A stretch of DNA of 35,279 nt from an uncultured Pelagibacteraceae bacterium. GTDB lineage: Bacteria > Pseudomonadota > Alphaproteobacteria > Pelagibacterales > Pelagibacteraceae. Shown piece after piece: positions 27,366 through 35,279 of this stretch (positions are counted from its first letter, which is position 1; every line of letters begins with the position of its first letter). The DNA lies in the NCBI GenBank assembly GCA_902566365.1, contig CACFIH010000011.1, forward strand, positions 1 to 35,279. The letters are read 5' to 3'. The translations under genes were made by a program, and so were the position numbers. Under the pieces are notes generated by a model, which was given only the letters and a program-made list of their open reading frames with translations, was not told the DNA's origin and ran no database searches.

Positions 27366-28030
27366 CCAGCTGATCTTACTGTTCTAATTAAAGGTTTTGT
27401 ATTTTGTATGTTAATTGCTTGTCTTAATCTTCTAATATGAACATCAACTGTTCTAGACTCAACATATATATTTTCTCCCCAAACATTGTTTAAGAGTTGT
27501 TCTCTTGAATAAACTCTTTTTGGATTTTTGATAAAAAAATCTAAGAGTTTAAATTCAGTTGGACCCAAAGTAATTTCTTTATCTTTTCTATAAACTCTTT
27601 TTGTAATCCGATCTATTTTTAAATCAGTAAATTCTACAATGTCTGATGATGATTGAGGTTTAGATCTTCTCAATAAAGATTTAATTCTAGCATTCAATTC
27701 TTTTTGACTAAAAGGTTTAGTTACATAATCATCTGCACCTGTATCAAATGCTTTTAATTTGTCTTCTTCCTCCCCTTTTGCAGTTAACATAATGACAGGA
27801 ATATCATTAAACTTATTATCTTTTTTTAAGTTTTTACAAATTTCAACACCAGATAATTCTGGTAACATCCAATCCATTAATATTAAATCTGGCTGTTTTA
27901 ATTTTATTTGTTTAAGAGCATCTTCTCCATTTTCTGAATGACTGACTTTATAACCTTCTTTTTCAAGATTGTACTTTAACAAACTAACAATTGATGCTTC
28001 ATCTTCAGCTATGAAAACATGAGCTGACAT
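27347..28030 (-). CDS. phoB: Phosphate regulon response regulator PhoB
   Basis: PhoB is phosphorylated by PhoR and activates phosphate-starvation genes. It has 227 residues. The receiver domain shows the acidic pair Glu9-Asp10, phospho-acceptor Asp53 in LILMDWMLPE, Thr83 and Lys105 (VTKPFS). An OmpR-type winged-helix DNA-binding domain (about 128-227) contains LGPTEFKLLDFFIKNP and RTVDVHIRRLRQAI. It is the last gene of the pst run, 3 bases after phoU. Confidence 0.95.
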   Translation of the reverse strand: MSAHVFIAEDEASIVSLLKYNLEKEGYKVSHSENGEDALKQIKLKQPDLILMDWMLPELSGVEICKNLKKDNKFNDIPVIMLTAKGEEEDKLKAFDTGADDYVTKPFSQKELNARIKSLLRRSKPQSSSDIVEFTDLKIDRITKRVYRKDKEITLGPTEFKLLDFFIKNPKRVYSREQLLNNVWGENIYVESRTVDVHIRRLRQAINIQNTKPLIRTVRSAGYSLES

Positions 28031-28033
28031 AAA

Positions 28034-28741
28034 TCATTTTTCTCCGGTTACAATTGGCTCTGTTCCCTTGGGTCTATCACCTTCTAAATATTCGCCTTTA
28101 ACTAAATAATAAACTTGTTCTGCAACATTTGTAGTATGATCACCAATACGCTCTATGTTTTTAGTTACAAACAATAAATGGGTTCCATCTTCTAAATTTT
28201 TTTCATTTTCTTTAAGATATTTTATAACTTCTTGCATACAAAGATTTGTTAGATCATCTATTTGCTCATCACCTTCCCAAACATTTACTGCCATTGGCGC
28301 AGATCTTTCTAGATAAGCATCTAATGTTGATTTTAATTGTTTTTGAACATTGGTAGATACTCTATTCAATGAGTCTACCAAGTTCTTTGGAAGATTTTCG
28401 TTAAGCAAAAGTGTTCTCTTGGATATATTTTTTGCTAAATCACCTATTCTTTCTAAATCTGAAGACATTTTCAAAGCCGTTACTGTCTCTCTTAAATCAA
28501 TTGCCATAGGTTGTCTTAAAGCAATTAAATTCACAACTTGCTGTTCAATTAAAGTCTCATATTTATCTATTTTTTCATCTTCTTGAATAACAGCTTCTGC
28601 AATATTATTATCTCTTGTTGTAATGGCTTGAATTGCTTTACCTAAAGAATCTTCACATGCACTTCCCATTTTAATTATATTAGCATTAAGATTTTTTAGT
28701 TCTTCTTCGTAAGATTTGACTGTATGTGGTGCTTCAGACAT
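28034..28741 (-). CDS. phoU: Phosphate transport regulator PhoU
   Basis: PhoU links the Pst transporter to PhoR so that kinase activity falls when phosphate is plentiful. It has 235 residues, a standard length. The two three-helix repeats and their metal-cluster motifs are visible, including MSSDLERIGDLAKNI in the first repeat and TKNIERIGDHTTNVAEQVYY in the second. Its ATG shares a base with the pstB stop (TAATG). Confidence 0.96.
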   Translation of the reverse strand: MSEAPHTVKSYEEELKNLNANIIKMGSACEDSLGKAIQAITTRDNNIAEAVIQEDEKIDKYETLIEQQVVNLIALRQPMAIDLRETVTALKMSSDLERIGDLAKNISKRTLLLNENLPKNLVDSLNRVSTNVQKQLKSTLDAYLERSAPMAVNVWEGDEQIDDLTNLCMQEVIKYLKENEKNLEDGTHLLFVTKNIERIGDHTTNVAEQVYYLVKGEYLEGDRPKGTEPIVTGEK

Positions 28742-29496
28742 TATCCAAACCTCCCTGTTATATAATCTTGCGTTTTTTTATTATCAGGATTCTTAAATAT
28801 TTTATCAGTAGATCCATGTTCAATCAATTGACCTAAATGAAAAAAACCTGTATTTTGAGAAACACGTGCTGCTTGAGCCATAGAATGAGTTACAATTATT
28901 ATTGTGTGCTCTTTTTTTAACTCATCAATCAATTCTTCAATTTGTGCTGTTGCTATTGGATCTAATGCTGAACAAGGTTCATCCATTAATATAACTTCAG
29001 GTCTTACAGAAATCGCTCTAGCAATACAAAGTCTTTGCTGTTGTCCTCCAGATAATCCAGTTCCAGGTTCATGCAACCTATCTTTTACCTCTTCCCATAG
29101 TGCAGCCTTTTTCAAACTAGTTTCAACAATTTCATCCATTTCTTGTTTTGATTGAGCCATACCATGAATTGTTGGACCGTAAGACACATTTTCATATAAA
29201 GTTTTTGGGAAAGGATTGGGTTTTTGAAAAACCATACCAATTTTTTCTCTTAGTCTTACGACATCACAACTTTTATCATTGATATTAAAATCATTAATTA
29301 AAATTTCTCCTTTAACACTACAGATATCAATTACATCATTCATTCTATTAAGACATCTTAGGAAAGTTGATTTACCACAACCAGATGGACCAATTAATGC
29401 CGTTACTTGATTTTCCTCAATATCTAAACTTATATTAAAGAGCGCTTGTTTTTTTCCATAAAAAACATCAACATCTTTTGCTTTAATCTTTATCAT
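28741..29496 (-). CDS. pstB: Phosphate ABC transporter ATP-binding protein PstB
   Basis: This is the ATPase of the high-affinity phosphate importer. I start it at the ATG at 29496, which has a GGAG ribosome binding site and sits one base after the pstA stop. A TTG 21 bases upstream is less likely. It has 251 residues. It shows Walker [10 protein letters not shown] (36-44), Q-loop [11 protein letters not shown], signature [14 protein letters not shown], Walker [14 protein letters not shown] and H-loop VTHSM. It is coupled to phoU. Confidence 0.96.
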   Translation of the reverse strand: MIKIKAKDVDVFYGKKQALFNISLDIEENQVTALIGPSGCGKSTFLRCLNRMNDVIDICSVKGEILINDFNINDKSCDVVRLREKIGMVFQKPNPFPKTLYENVSYGPTIHGMAQSKQEMDEIVETSLKKAALWEEVKDRLHEPGTGLSGGQQQRLCIARAISVRPEVILMDEPCSALDPIATAQIEELIDELKKEHTIIIVTHSMAQAARVSQNTGFFHLGQLIEHGSTDKIFKNPDNKKTQDYITGRFG

Positions 29497-29497
29497 T

Positions 29498-30766
29498 TTA
29501 ACTCCATTTTTTCTCAAACTTATGTCTTATTATTTGGGCAAATAAATTCATTATTATTAAAAAACCAAGTAAGACCATTATACATGCCGAAACTTTTTCT
29601 ACAAATCCCCTTTCAGCACTTTCAGCCCAAATATAAATTTGAACTGGTAAGCTTGCAGCAGGATCCATGGGTGATCCAGGTATCGTGTTAACAAAAGCAA
29701 CCATTCCAATTAAAATTAAGGGTGCAGTTTCTCCTAAAGCTTGAGCTAAACCAATTATTGTTCCTGATAACGTGCCAGGCATAGAAAGAGGAACTGTATG
29801 ATGCATTGTGGTTTGCATTCGACTTGCTCCCATAGCAAGTGCTGCCTCTCTTATACTTGGTGGAACTGCTTTTAAAGATGCTCTAGCAGCTATAATTATT
29901 GTTGGTAAAGTCATTAAGGACAAAGTGATACCTCCAACTAATGGGGTAGACCTTGGTAAATGAAATATAGCCAATAAAACTCCTAACCCTAATAGACCAA
30001 AAACTATAGATGGAACCGCTGCTAAGTTGTTTATATTAACTTCAATAAAATCAGTAAATCTATTTTTAGGGGCAAATTCTTCAAGATAGATTGCAGCTAG
30101 AACCGCAACAGGAAAAGCTATCATTAAACAAACAAGTATAGAAAAAATTGAGCCCATAAATGAACTTGCTATTCCAGCTAGCTCAGCTTCTCTTGAGTCA
30201 GCATTTGTAAAAAAACTTATATTAAATTTACTTTCAACCTTACCATTTGCAACAAGTTGATCAAAAATTTTTAATTGATAATCGCTTACTCTTCTTTGGT
30301 CTTCAGGTAAATCTCTTGGATAATTTCCTTTAAAGACTTGGTCTAAATCATCTGAAGCAGTTAGATAAACTTCCTTTGTTTTTCCTATTAAATTAGGGTC
30401 ATTTAAAAGTTCATTTTTAATTTCTTTTTCAAAAAAATAAGACACCATTCTCTTCAATTCATTTTCTTGATCTTCATTGGCGTTTGGATCTAAATCAGCC
30501 ATTGATTTTAATGCTATATCGTAATAATCAGCGTCCTGTAAATCTTCTTTAGAAGGATTTTGGTCTAACATCATTAATTCAGCATCGAAAGTTACTGGAA
30601 CAATAAGCCATGTTTTTTGAAAAGCTGAATAGCCAGTTGAAAAAATTTTAAAAATAAAGATTGTTAAAAATAAAAGTGCCATAAAAATTGCACTCAGACC
30701 GTATAAGCGAAATCGCTGTTCAGCTTTATATCTTTTATTTAATAATTGTTCTTTATTTTTATTCAT
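29498..30766 (-). CDS. pstA: Phosphate ABC transporter permease PstA (long N-terminal insert)
   Basis: This is one of the two permeases of PstSCAB. It has 422 residues, longer than E. coli PstA (about 296). The extra length is a hydrophilic periplasmic region between the first helix (about 27-45) and the permease core, a feature I know from alphaproteobacterial PstA proteins (DUF3333-type). The core has [14 protein letters not shown] and [18 protein letters not shown], the ATPase-contact loop. The start overlaps pstC by 8 bases. Confidence 0.94.
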   Translation of the reverse strand: MNKNKEQLLNKRYKAEQRFRLYGLSAIFMALLFLTIFIFKIFSTGYSAFQKTWLIVPVTFDAELMMLDQNPSKEDLQDADYYDIALKSMADLDPNANEDQENELKRMVSYFFEKEIKNELLNDPNLIGKTKEVYLTASDDLDQVFKGNYPRDLPEDQRRVSDYQLKIFDQLVANGKVESKFNISFFTNADSREAELAGIASSFMGSIFSILVCLMIAFPVAVLAAIYLEEFAPKNRFTDFIEVNINNLAAVPSIVFGLLGLGVLLAIFHLPRSTPLVGGITLSLMTLPTIIIAARASLKAVPPSIREAALAMGASRMQTTMHHTVPLSMPGTLSGTIIGLAQALGETAPLILIGMVAFVNTIPGSPMDPAASLPVQIYIWAESAERGFVEKVSACIMVLLGFLIIMNLFAQIIRHKFEKKWS

Positions 30767-32144
30767 ATTTTTCTCTATATTTTTTAACTACTCTCAAGGC
30801 CACAATATTTAAACAAAGTGTTACTAAAAATAATGACATACCTAAAGCAAAAGCAGCTTGCGTTTTTGGGTCGCCAAAAGCTTGGTCACCAATTAGAATA
30901 ACTACAATTTGAGCTGTAATCGTTGAAGTAGACTCTAAAGGATTTAAAGTTAAATTAGCAGCTAAACCAGAGGCCATAACAACTATCATTGTTTCTCCAA
31001 TAGCTCTTGAAACACCAAGTAAAATAGATCCAACTATCCCCGGCAATGCCGCGGGAAAAATAACTCTCTTAATTGTTTCTGATTTAGTTGCTCCCATAGC
31101 GTAACTTCCATCTCTTAAACTTTGAGGCACACTTGTAATTACATCGTCACTTAAACTTGAAATAAATGGTATAATCATAATACCCATTACCCCTCCTGCT
31201 GCTAAAGCACTTTCAGCTGAAACTTCAAGACCCATTGAAGTTCCTAATTCTTTCAAAAATGGTCCAACAGTTAGGGCAGCAAAAAAACCATAAACAACTG
31301 TTGGTATACCAGCTAAAATTTCAATTAATGGTTTTGCATATTGTCTAACTTTAGTTGATGCATATTCAGCTAAATAAATTCCACTCATTAATCCAATTGG
31401 GATAGCAACGCACATAGCAATAAATGCAATAAAAAAAGTACCTGCAAAAATTGGGACTGCTCCAAAAGTATCGGAATACATTGTCGGATCTAAAGCCTCA
31501 GAAGAATCTCTAACAAAAGCTTTTGCTGGATACCAGTGAGTTCCAAAGACAAAATCAAATAATGGAATTACTTTAAAAAAATCTATAGTTTGAAATATAA
31601 GTGAGAAAACTATTCCAACAGTAGTTAATATTGCAGCTAAAGAAGCTGTAAATAAAACTGCGTTCAAAAATTTTTCAACTGGTTCTCTTGTTCTAGAATT
31701 AGATGAAATTCTTTTATACGCATAAGCAACAGAGGCAATAATTGCAGATAATACTATAACAACTTTTGAACTTTGAGCTATTGATCGAAGACTTAAATAT
31801 TTTTCAGCTGAAGCTTCAATAAAAGGTGTAATTTCTCCAGTGAATTGCCCTCGAGACAATGCTTTTGATTTTTCGTATAATAAATTTAATTCATCATCAA
31901 GATAACCTTGATTTGAATAATCACTTAAGATTAATAGTTTTACAATTGTGGGCTCAAAAATTGCCCATAATGAAAAAATTATAAAGGCTGGTATTGCACA
32001 CCAGATTGCAAGATAATAACCATAAAATTGTGGTAATGCGGTTAATCTTTTTTTTGTAGATTGAATTGTATATGCTTTTTTGCGTCCAAAATAATAGCTT
32101 GTGAAACCTAGAAGAACAATAAATGTAAATAATATTAAGTTCAC
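30759..32144 (-). CDS. pstC: Phosphate ABC transporter permease PstC (GTG start)
   Basis: This is the second Pst permease. It has 461 residues, longer than the E. coli protein because of an extra N-terminal helical and periplasmic region, again as in other Alphaproteobacteria. The core carries GIPTVVYGFFAALTVGPFL and LRDGSYAMGATKSETIKRV, the ATPase-contact loop. The start codon is GTG at 32144, preceded by a strong AAGGAGA ribosome binding site. It follows the intrinsic terminator that separates it from pstS. Confidence 0.94.
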   Translation of the reverse strand: MNLILFTFIVLLGFTSYYFGRKKAYTIQSTKKRLTALPQFYGYYLAIWCAIPAFIIFSLWAIFEPTIVKLLILSDYSNQGYLDDELNLLYEKSKALSRGQFTGEITPFIEASAEKYLSLRSIAQSSKVVIVLSAIIASVAYAYKRISSNSRTREPVEKFLNAVLFTASLAAILTTVGIVFSLIFQTIDFFKVIPLFDFVFGTHWYPAKAFVRDSSEALDPTMYSDTFGAVPIFAGTFFIAFIAMCVAIPIGLMSGIYLAEYASTKVRQYAKPLIEILAGIPTVVYGFFAALTVGPFLKELGTSMGLEVSAESALAAGGVMGIMIIPFISSLSDDVITSVPQSLRDGSYAMGATKSETIKRVIFPAALPGIVGSILLGVSRAIGETMIVVMASGLAANLTLNPLESTSTITAQIVVILIGDQAFGDPKTQAAFALGMSLFLVTLCLNIVALRVVKKYREKYE

Positions 32145-32180
32145 AGAATCTCCTTAAGTGAGGACTTTACTCTTTTTTTA

Positions 32181-32211
32181 AAAAAAAGGGGTCTAAAAAG
32201 ACCCCCTTTTT
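32181..32211 (-). terminator. Intrinsic terminator between pstS and pstC
   Basis: On the transcribed (minus) strand, AAAAAGGGGGTCT and AGACCCC form a GC-rich stem with one extra G, closed by a short T/A loop and followed by TTTTTTT. It starts 25 bases after the pstS stop. Partial read-through would give more pstS than pstCAB mRNA. It is the clearest intrinsic terminator in the window. Confidence 0.88.
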
Positions 32212-32235
32212 AATCATTTGTTAACTGAGGAATAA

Positions 32236-33267
32236 TTAATTACCCATAGCAACTAGCTTCGTAGCATTAGTTCTAGTTGTTTTATACAACTTAGAGTCTA
32301 ATGGCACTAAACCAATGTCTGCTAAGTAACCCCCTTTTCCAATAGCTTTCTTAGTTGTGAATTCTTTCACAAACTCATGTAAGCCTGGAATTACTCCAAC
32401 GTGTGCTTTTTTCACGTAGAAGAATAAAGGTCTAGCAACAGCATAACTGTAGTCTTGAATAGACTTTAATGACGGTTGTCCACCATCAATACTTGCTGCT
32501 TGCAATTTATCTTTTGCAGCTAAGAAATAACTGAAACCAAAGAAACCAAACATTTCTTTATCTTGAGTTAACTTTTGGATGATTAAACTATCGTTTTCTC
32601 CAACTTCAATAGCAGCACCATCTTCTCTGTAAAGTTTTTCAGGTTTTTTGTATTTTTTATTTCCAGCTTCAAAACCAGCTTTATAAAGAGCTTTAGCTTC
32701 TTTAGTCATACCTTTTTTCATTACTAAAGAATTCCAAGCATCTCTAGTTCCTGATGTTCCTGGTGGGATCATCACTGAAATTTTTTGTTTTGGTAAGCTA
32801 GGGTCAATTTGGTCCCAAGTTTTATAAATATTTGGAACTAATTTACCATCAACAACTGAATGAGCAGCAAGTGCTAAATATAATTGTTCTTTAGTAAAGT
32901 TTACTGGTTTTGCATCTTTGCTGTAAGCTAATGTAATACCATCGTTACCAATTACGATCTCAACGATATCATTAACACCATTTTTCTTACATAGAGCTTT
33001 TTCTTTATCTTTCATAGCTCTTGATGCATTTGTAATATCTGGATGTTGTTCACCTACACCAGCACAGAATAGTTTAGCTCCACCACCAGTACCAGTTGAC
33101 TCGATTACAGGAGTTTTAAATCCTGAACCACCAAATCTTTCAGCAACAACTGTTGCATAAGGGAATACTGTAGAAGAACCAACTATCTTAATTTGATCTC
33201 TTGCTTGAGCAACAGTTGCAATTGAAAGTGCAACTAAAGAAGCAATTACTATAGTTAGTTTTTTCAT
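32236..33267 (-). CDS. pstS: Phosphate ABC transporter substrate-binding protein PstS
   Basis: This is the periplasmic phosphate receptor for PstCAB. It has 343 residues. The signal peptide is MKKLTIVIASLVALSIATVA, with cleavage near AQA/RD (22-23). Phosphate-binding loops are visible as IVGSSTVFPYA, ESTGTGGGAKLF and PPGTSGTRDAW. PstS is reported to be among the most abundant proteins of SAR11 cells in phosphate-poor ocean water. The AAGGA ribosome binding site, the upstream Pho box and the downstream terminator fit high inducible output. Confidence 0.96.
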   Translation of the reverse strand: MKKLTIVIASLVALSIATVAQARDQIKIVGSSTVFPYATVVAERFGGSGFKTPVIESTGTGGGAKLFCAGVGEQHPDITNASRAMKDKEKALCKKNGVNDIVEIVIGNDGITLAYSKDAKPVNFTKEQLYLALAAHSVVDGKLVPNIYKTWDQIDPSLPKQKISVMIPPGTSGTRDAWNSLVMKKGMTKEAKALYKAGFEAGNKKYKKPEKLYREDGAAIEVGENDSLIIQKLTQDKEMFGFFGFSYFLAAKDKLQAASIDGGQPSLKSIQDYSYAVARPLFFYVKKAHVGVIPGLHEFVKEFTTKKAIGKGGYLADIGLVPLDSKLYKTTRTNATKLVAMGN

Positions 33268-33336
33268 TATCTTTAATCCTTTCGTTATTTATTAATTAAA
33301 AGATGACTGACTCATATAAATTTATTGAATCTTTAA

Positions 33337-33365
33337 TATTACAGAATTGTTACACTTTTGTTAAA
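33337..33365 (-). promoter_or_regulatory. Pho box, three 11-base-spaced repeats, upstream of pstS
   Basis: Read on the minus strand, TTTAACA, TGTAACA and TGTAATA recur at exact 11-base steps, with ATTC separating the last two. PhoB sites are direct 7-base repeats separated by 4 bases, one helical turn apart, with consensus near CTGTCAT. The box ends 70 bases before the pstS ATG, leaving room for a -10 element in the following AT-rich stretch. Confidence 0.75.
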
Positions 33366-33376
33366 AAGGTAACTTT

Positions 33377-33985
33377 TTAGTTGTATTTTTTTGATATAAT
33401 TATCTGATCAATATCAGTTTCTAGGCCACCAATACATGAAACAGGGTTTACCTGTTCATTAAGAGCAAGTTCTTTGGTTGGACGTAAAGTTATTTCTAGT
33501 TTTACTAAGTTTACTAATTCTTCTCTAATTTCTTCATCATATCTCCAGCTTGGCCATGAACTTGGGGTTGAAAATATAGAGGTTAAATAACTTGTAGCCA
33601 TAGTATATCTATAATTACTCAAATTTTCATTCCTCAATAAAAAATCTCTTACAGAATTAAAAATATTCCTACATCTAAAAGAATCTGAAAAATAATTTTC
33701 CTTCTTGAGATTTCTATTCATAGGAACAGAAACAATTAAATCAATTGAATTTTTAGAATACGAGGTAACTACGTCTGTATAAAATTCAGCTTCAGTAACT
33801 TCTAAATGATCTTTAATAGAAGGATATGAAGTTTTCAAATCTGCTTCTAATCTAAAAATTCCAATATCAAAAACTGTAAGTTGCTGATTTCTTAATAATG
33901 TTGTGATATCTTTAGAAAAAACACTTGTTGTTATAGAGCTTAATAAAAAAGCAAAAATCAAAATATTTTTAAATATTTTAACCAT
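33377..33985 (-). CDS. Unrecognised exported protein between phoR and pstS
   Basis: This is a 202-residue protein. An N-terminal signal peptide (positive start, hydrophobic 6-21, likely cleavage near VFS/KD at 24-25) predicts export to the periplasm. The mature part is mixed alpha/beta in character, with two cysteines (FRCRNIF and PVSCIGG) that could pair. The segment STPSSWPSWRYDEEIREEL is distinctive, but I know no family with it. There is no lipobox. It lies 90 bases after phoR and 109 bases before pstS. Its place inside the phosphate-sensing cluster, with a possible weak Pho box upstream, suggests a role in phosphate response. Nothing in the sequence proves it. Confidence 0.8.
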   Translation of the reverse strand: MVKIFKNILIFAFLLSSITTSVFSKDITTLLRNQQLTVFDIGIFRLEADLKTSYPSIKDHLEVTEAEFYTDVVTSYSKNSIDLIVSVPMNRNLKKENYFSDSFRCRNIFNSVRDFLLRNENLSNYRYTMATSYLTSIFSTPSSWPSWRYDEEIREELVNLVKLEITLRPTKELALNEQVNPVSCIGGLETDIDQIIISKKYN

Positions 33986-34017
33986 ATAAAAAATTAATTA
34001 AAAGATTAACATTAATC

Positions 34018-34035
34018 AAGTAAAGAATTGTTAAA
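34018..34035 (-). promoter_or_regulatory. Possible weak Pho box upstream of the unknown exported protein
   Basis: On the minus strand TTTAACAATTCTTTACTT matches the core of the pstS Pho box (TGTAACAATTCTGTAATA) at 14 of 18 positions and keeps the 11-base step. It ends 32 bases before the ATG. AT-rich background makes chance similarity possible. Confidence 0.35.
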
Positions 34036-34075
34036 AAAACCTTCTAAAACTATTATAATATAATATTTTTTAAAT

Positions 34076-35222
34076 TTAAGTTTTCGCTGGTAAATAAATT
34101 TGAAATTCAGTTCCTTGGTTTTCCTCACTTAGAATCTCATAGTGTCCACGATGTTGAGTAATTATATGTTTAACAATAGCTAATCCTAAACCGGTTCCAC
34201 CAACCTTGTTACTTTGTTCAAGATCTACTCTAAAAAATCTTTCTGTAATTCTAGAAATATATCTTTGAGGAATGCCAACACCTTCGTCTTTAATACTGAT
34301 CATAAAATTTTTTTCTAACAATTTACCATCGCTAATTTTGCTTGATATAAAAATAGACTTATTTTCCTTTGAATACTTAATTGCATTATCTAAAAGATTA
34401 GAAAAAACAGTTTGTAATTTTTTTTCATCTCCAATAACAATCGTTGGATTAGCGAGAGATAAATTAATATTTAATTTCTTTCTTTTTAAAATAATCTCAA
34501 AATTACTGATGATTGTTTTGAAAAGATCATTTATATCAACTAAAGAGTTTGGCCTTATGTGTTCTTCTAATTCAATTCTTGTGAGTATTAAAAGATCATT
34601 AATTAAATTTTCCATTCTATTTGATTGATCAGTCATTATTTTCATAAATTTTTTTTTAGCCTTTTCATCATCAGACGCTGGGCCCTCAATTGTTTCTAAT
34701 GATCCTTTGATAGCCATCAAGGGCGTTCTTAATTCATGGCTTACATTAGCGACAAAATCAGTTTTAAATTTTTGTGCTTTTGTAATTTCAGTAAAATCTT
34801 TTAAAAATAACACAACAGAGTCTGGTTCAGTAAACAAATGAGTTGGGCCAGGAATAATATAAATTTTATAGAATTGATATGATGGGAGGTCTATTTCAAC
34901 ATCGATATTTTTTGTTTTATTTTCTACGATAGCTTTTTCAATATTTTCTATTAATTCTGGTTTTCGAATTATAGAAGATATGTTTTTATCAATTAAATTA
35001 CTTCCAAATCTTTTTAATGCACTTGGATTGGCATATTTAATTATGTTAAATTTATTTAATGCAAAAAATTGATCTTCAAGCTCATCAATAATTACTCTTT
35101 TTGTTTTTTTCTTCTCTTTTATTAACTATTGTAGCGGTATTTATTGATTTATTTTTTTTTTGATTAAGTAAATAGAGAAGATAAACTATCACAACTATAA
35201 GTAGAATGACGAAATATTCCAT
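34076..35222 (-). CDS. phoR: Phosphate regulon sensor kinase PhoR, interrupted by a one-base frameshift
   Basis: This membrane histidine kinase should phosphorylate PhoB. The N-terminus starts at the ATG at 35222, with a single helix (about 4-19), and stays open until a stop at 35087-35085. The rest lies in another frame: a PAS-like domain (about 48-140), FVANVSHELRTP with His162, the N-box DNAIKYS, and G-boxes DEGVGIP and GTGLGLAIV. That frame has a stop at 35128-35126 and no ATG, GTG or TTG between it and 34837. Removing one A from the A7 run at 35104-35110 joins the two into 381 residues, a plausible PhoR length with one membrane segment. Sequencing error, real mutation or slippage could explain it. 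The kinase half is intact. Confidence 0.85.
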
Positions 35223-35240
35223 AAATTTAGATGGCTTAAT

Positions 35241-35268
35241 TTTGCATCATTACACTTTTTAATGCAAA
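35241..35268. repeat. Inverted repeat upstream of phoR
   Basis: TTTGCAT and ATGCAAA form a perfect 7-base inverted repeat separated by 14 bases, 19 bases upstream of the phoR start. It could be a regulator site or the end of an upstream transcript. With the window ending at 35279 I cannot choose. Confidence 0.35.
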
Positions 35269-35279
35269 TAAATTAAGGA

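Noticed and set aside
33363..33378. AAAAAG-GTAA-CTTTTT hairpin at the stop of the unknown exported protein as a terminator.
   Set aside because: The stem is only six mostly A-T pairs and overlaps the stop codon and the first Pho-box unit; too weak to call.
34076..34837. Treating the kinase part alone (TTG at 34837) as a complete soluble histidine kinase.
   Set aside because: It would begin in the middle of the PAS-like domain, while the missing PAS start and membrane helix are present just upstream in the two frames.

Overview
The window is visibly AT-rich and tightly packed: neighbouring genes abut or overlap by 1-19 bases, and most intergenic gaps are under 100 bases. The protein sequences and the gene order (dgt-argS-[SPOR slot]-nagZ-scpA-scpB-tatABC-serS, then yajC-secD-secF) point to a streamlined marine alphaproteobacterium of the SAR11 / Candidatus Pelagibacter type. 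I see no tRNA, rRNA, transposase, phage gene, CRISPR array or insertion sequence. This looks like core chromosome, not an accessory island.

Layout. (1) 1-4173: DNA maintenance. The 5' part of gyrA sits downstream of ssb on the minus strand, and uvrA diverges from ssb. (2) 4217-4819: a membrane protein resembling the urate-oxidase-type N-terminal domain of PuuD. (3) 4820-15594, minus strand: one long housekeeping run. Transcribed in order, it encodes dgt, argS, a small membrane protein, nagZ, scpA, scpB, tatA, tatB, tatC and serS, then yajC, secD and secF. It combines tRNA charging, nucleotide hydrolysis, wall recycling, chromosome condensation and both the Tat and Sec export machineries. (4) 15645-17728: erpA-like and xthA on plus, meeting a Ldh2-type imine/keto-acid reductase gene head-on. 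(5) 17771-22662: zinc and metalloid handling. znuA diverges from znuC-znuB-zur across two tandem Zur-box palindromes. After zur come a small membrane protein, an ArsC-type arsenate reductase, an aquaporin-like channel and a Nudix hydrolase. (6) 22742-23172: a short lysine-rich coiled-coil gene with a very strong ribosome binding site, a long hairpin, and about 175 bases without a visible gene. (7) 23173-35222: a phosphate block. ppk-ppx (polyphosphate), a SixA-type phosphatase, and the Pho system phoR, an unknown exported protein, pstS, pstC, pstA, pstB, phoU and phoB, all but sixA on the minus strand.

How the genes work together. ZnuABC imports zinc under Zur control. ArsC plus the channel fit the known arrangement in which arsenate taken up with phosphate is reduced to arsenite and leaves through an aquaglyceroporin. 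PstSCAB imports phosphate under PhoR/PhoB/PhoU control, with Ppk and Ppx storing and releasing polyphosphate. A three-unit Pho box precedes pstS, and a strong intrinsic terminator separates pstS from pstCAB. This should let the binding protein be made in excess over the transporter.

Most notable points: phoR is split by a one-base frameshift at a run of seven A; an unrecognised exported protein lies between phoR and pstS; the Zur sensor has lost most of the usual histidines; the aquaporin has NPF and NPA-V motifs; and the SPOR-protein slot holds only a membrane stub. No clearly new multi-gene system is visible. The best candidates for undescribed biology are the Pho-linked exported protein, the lysine-rich small protein and the small membrane protein in front of arsC.
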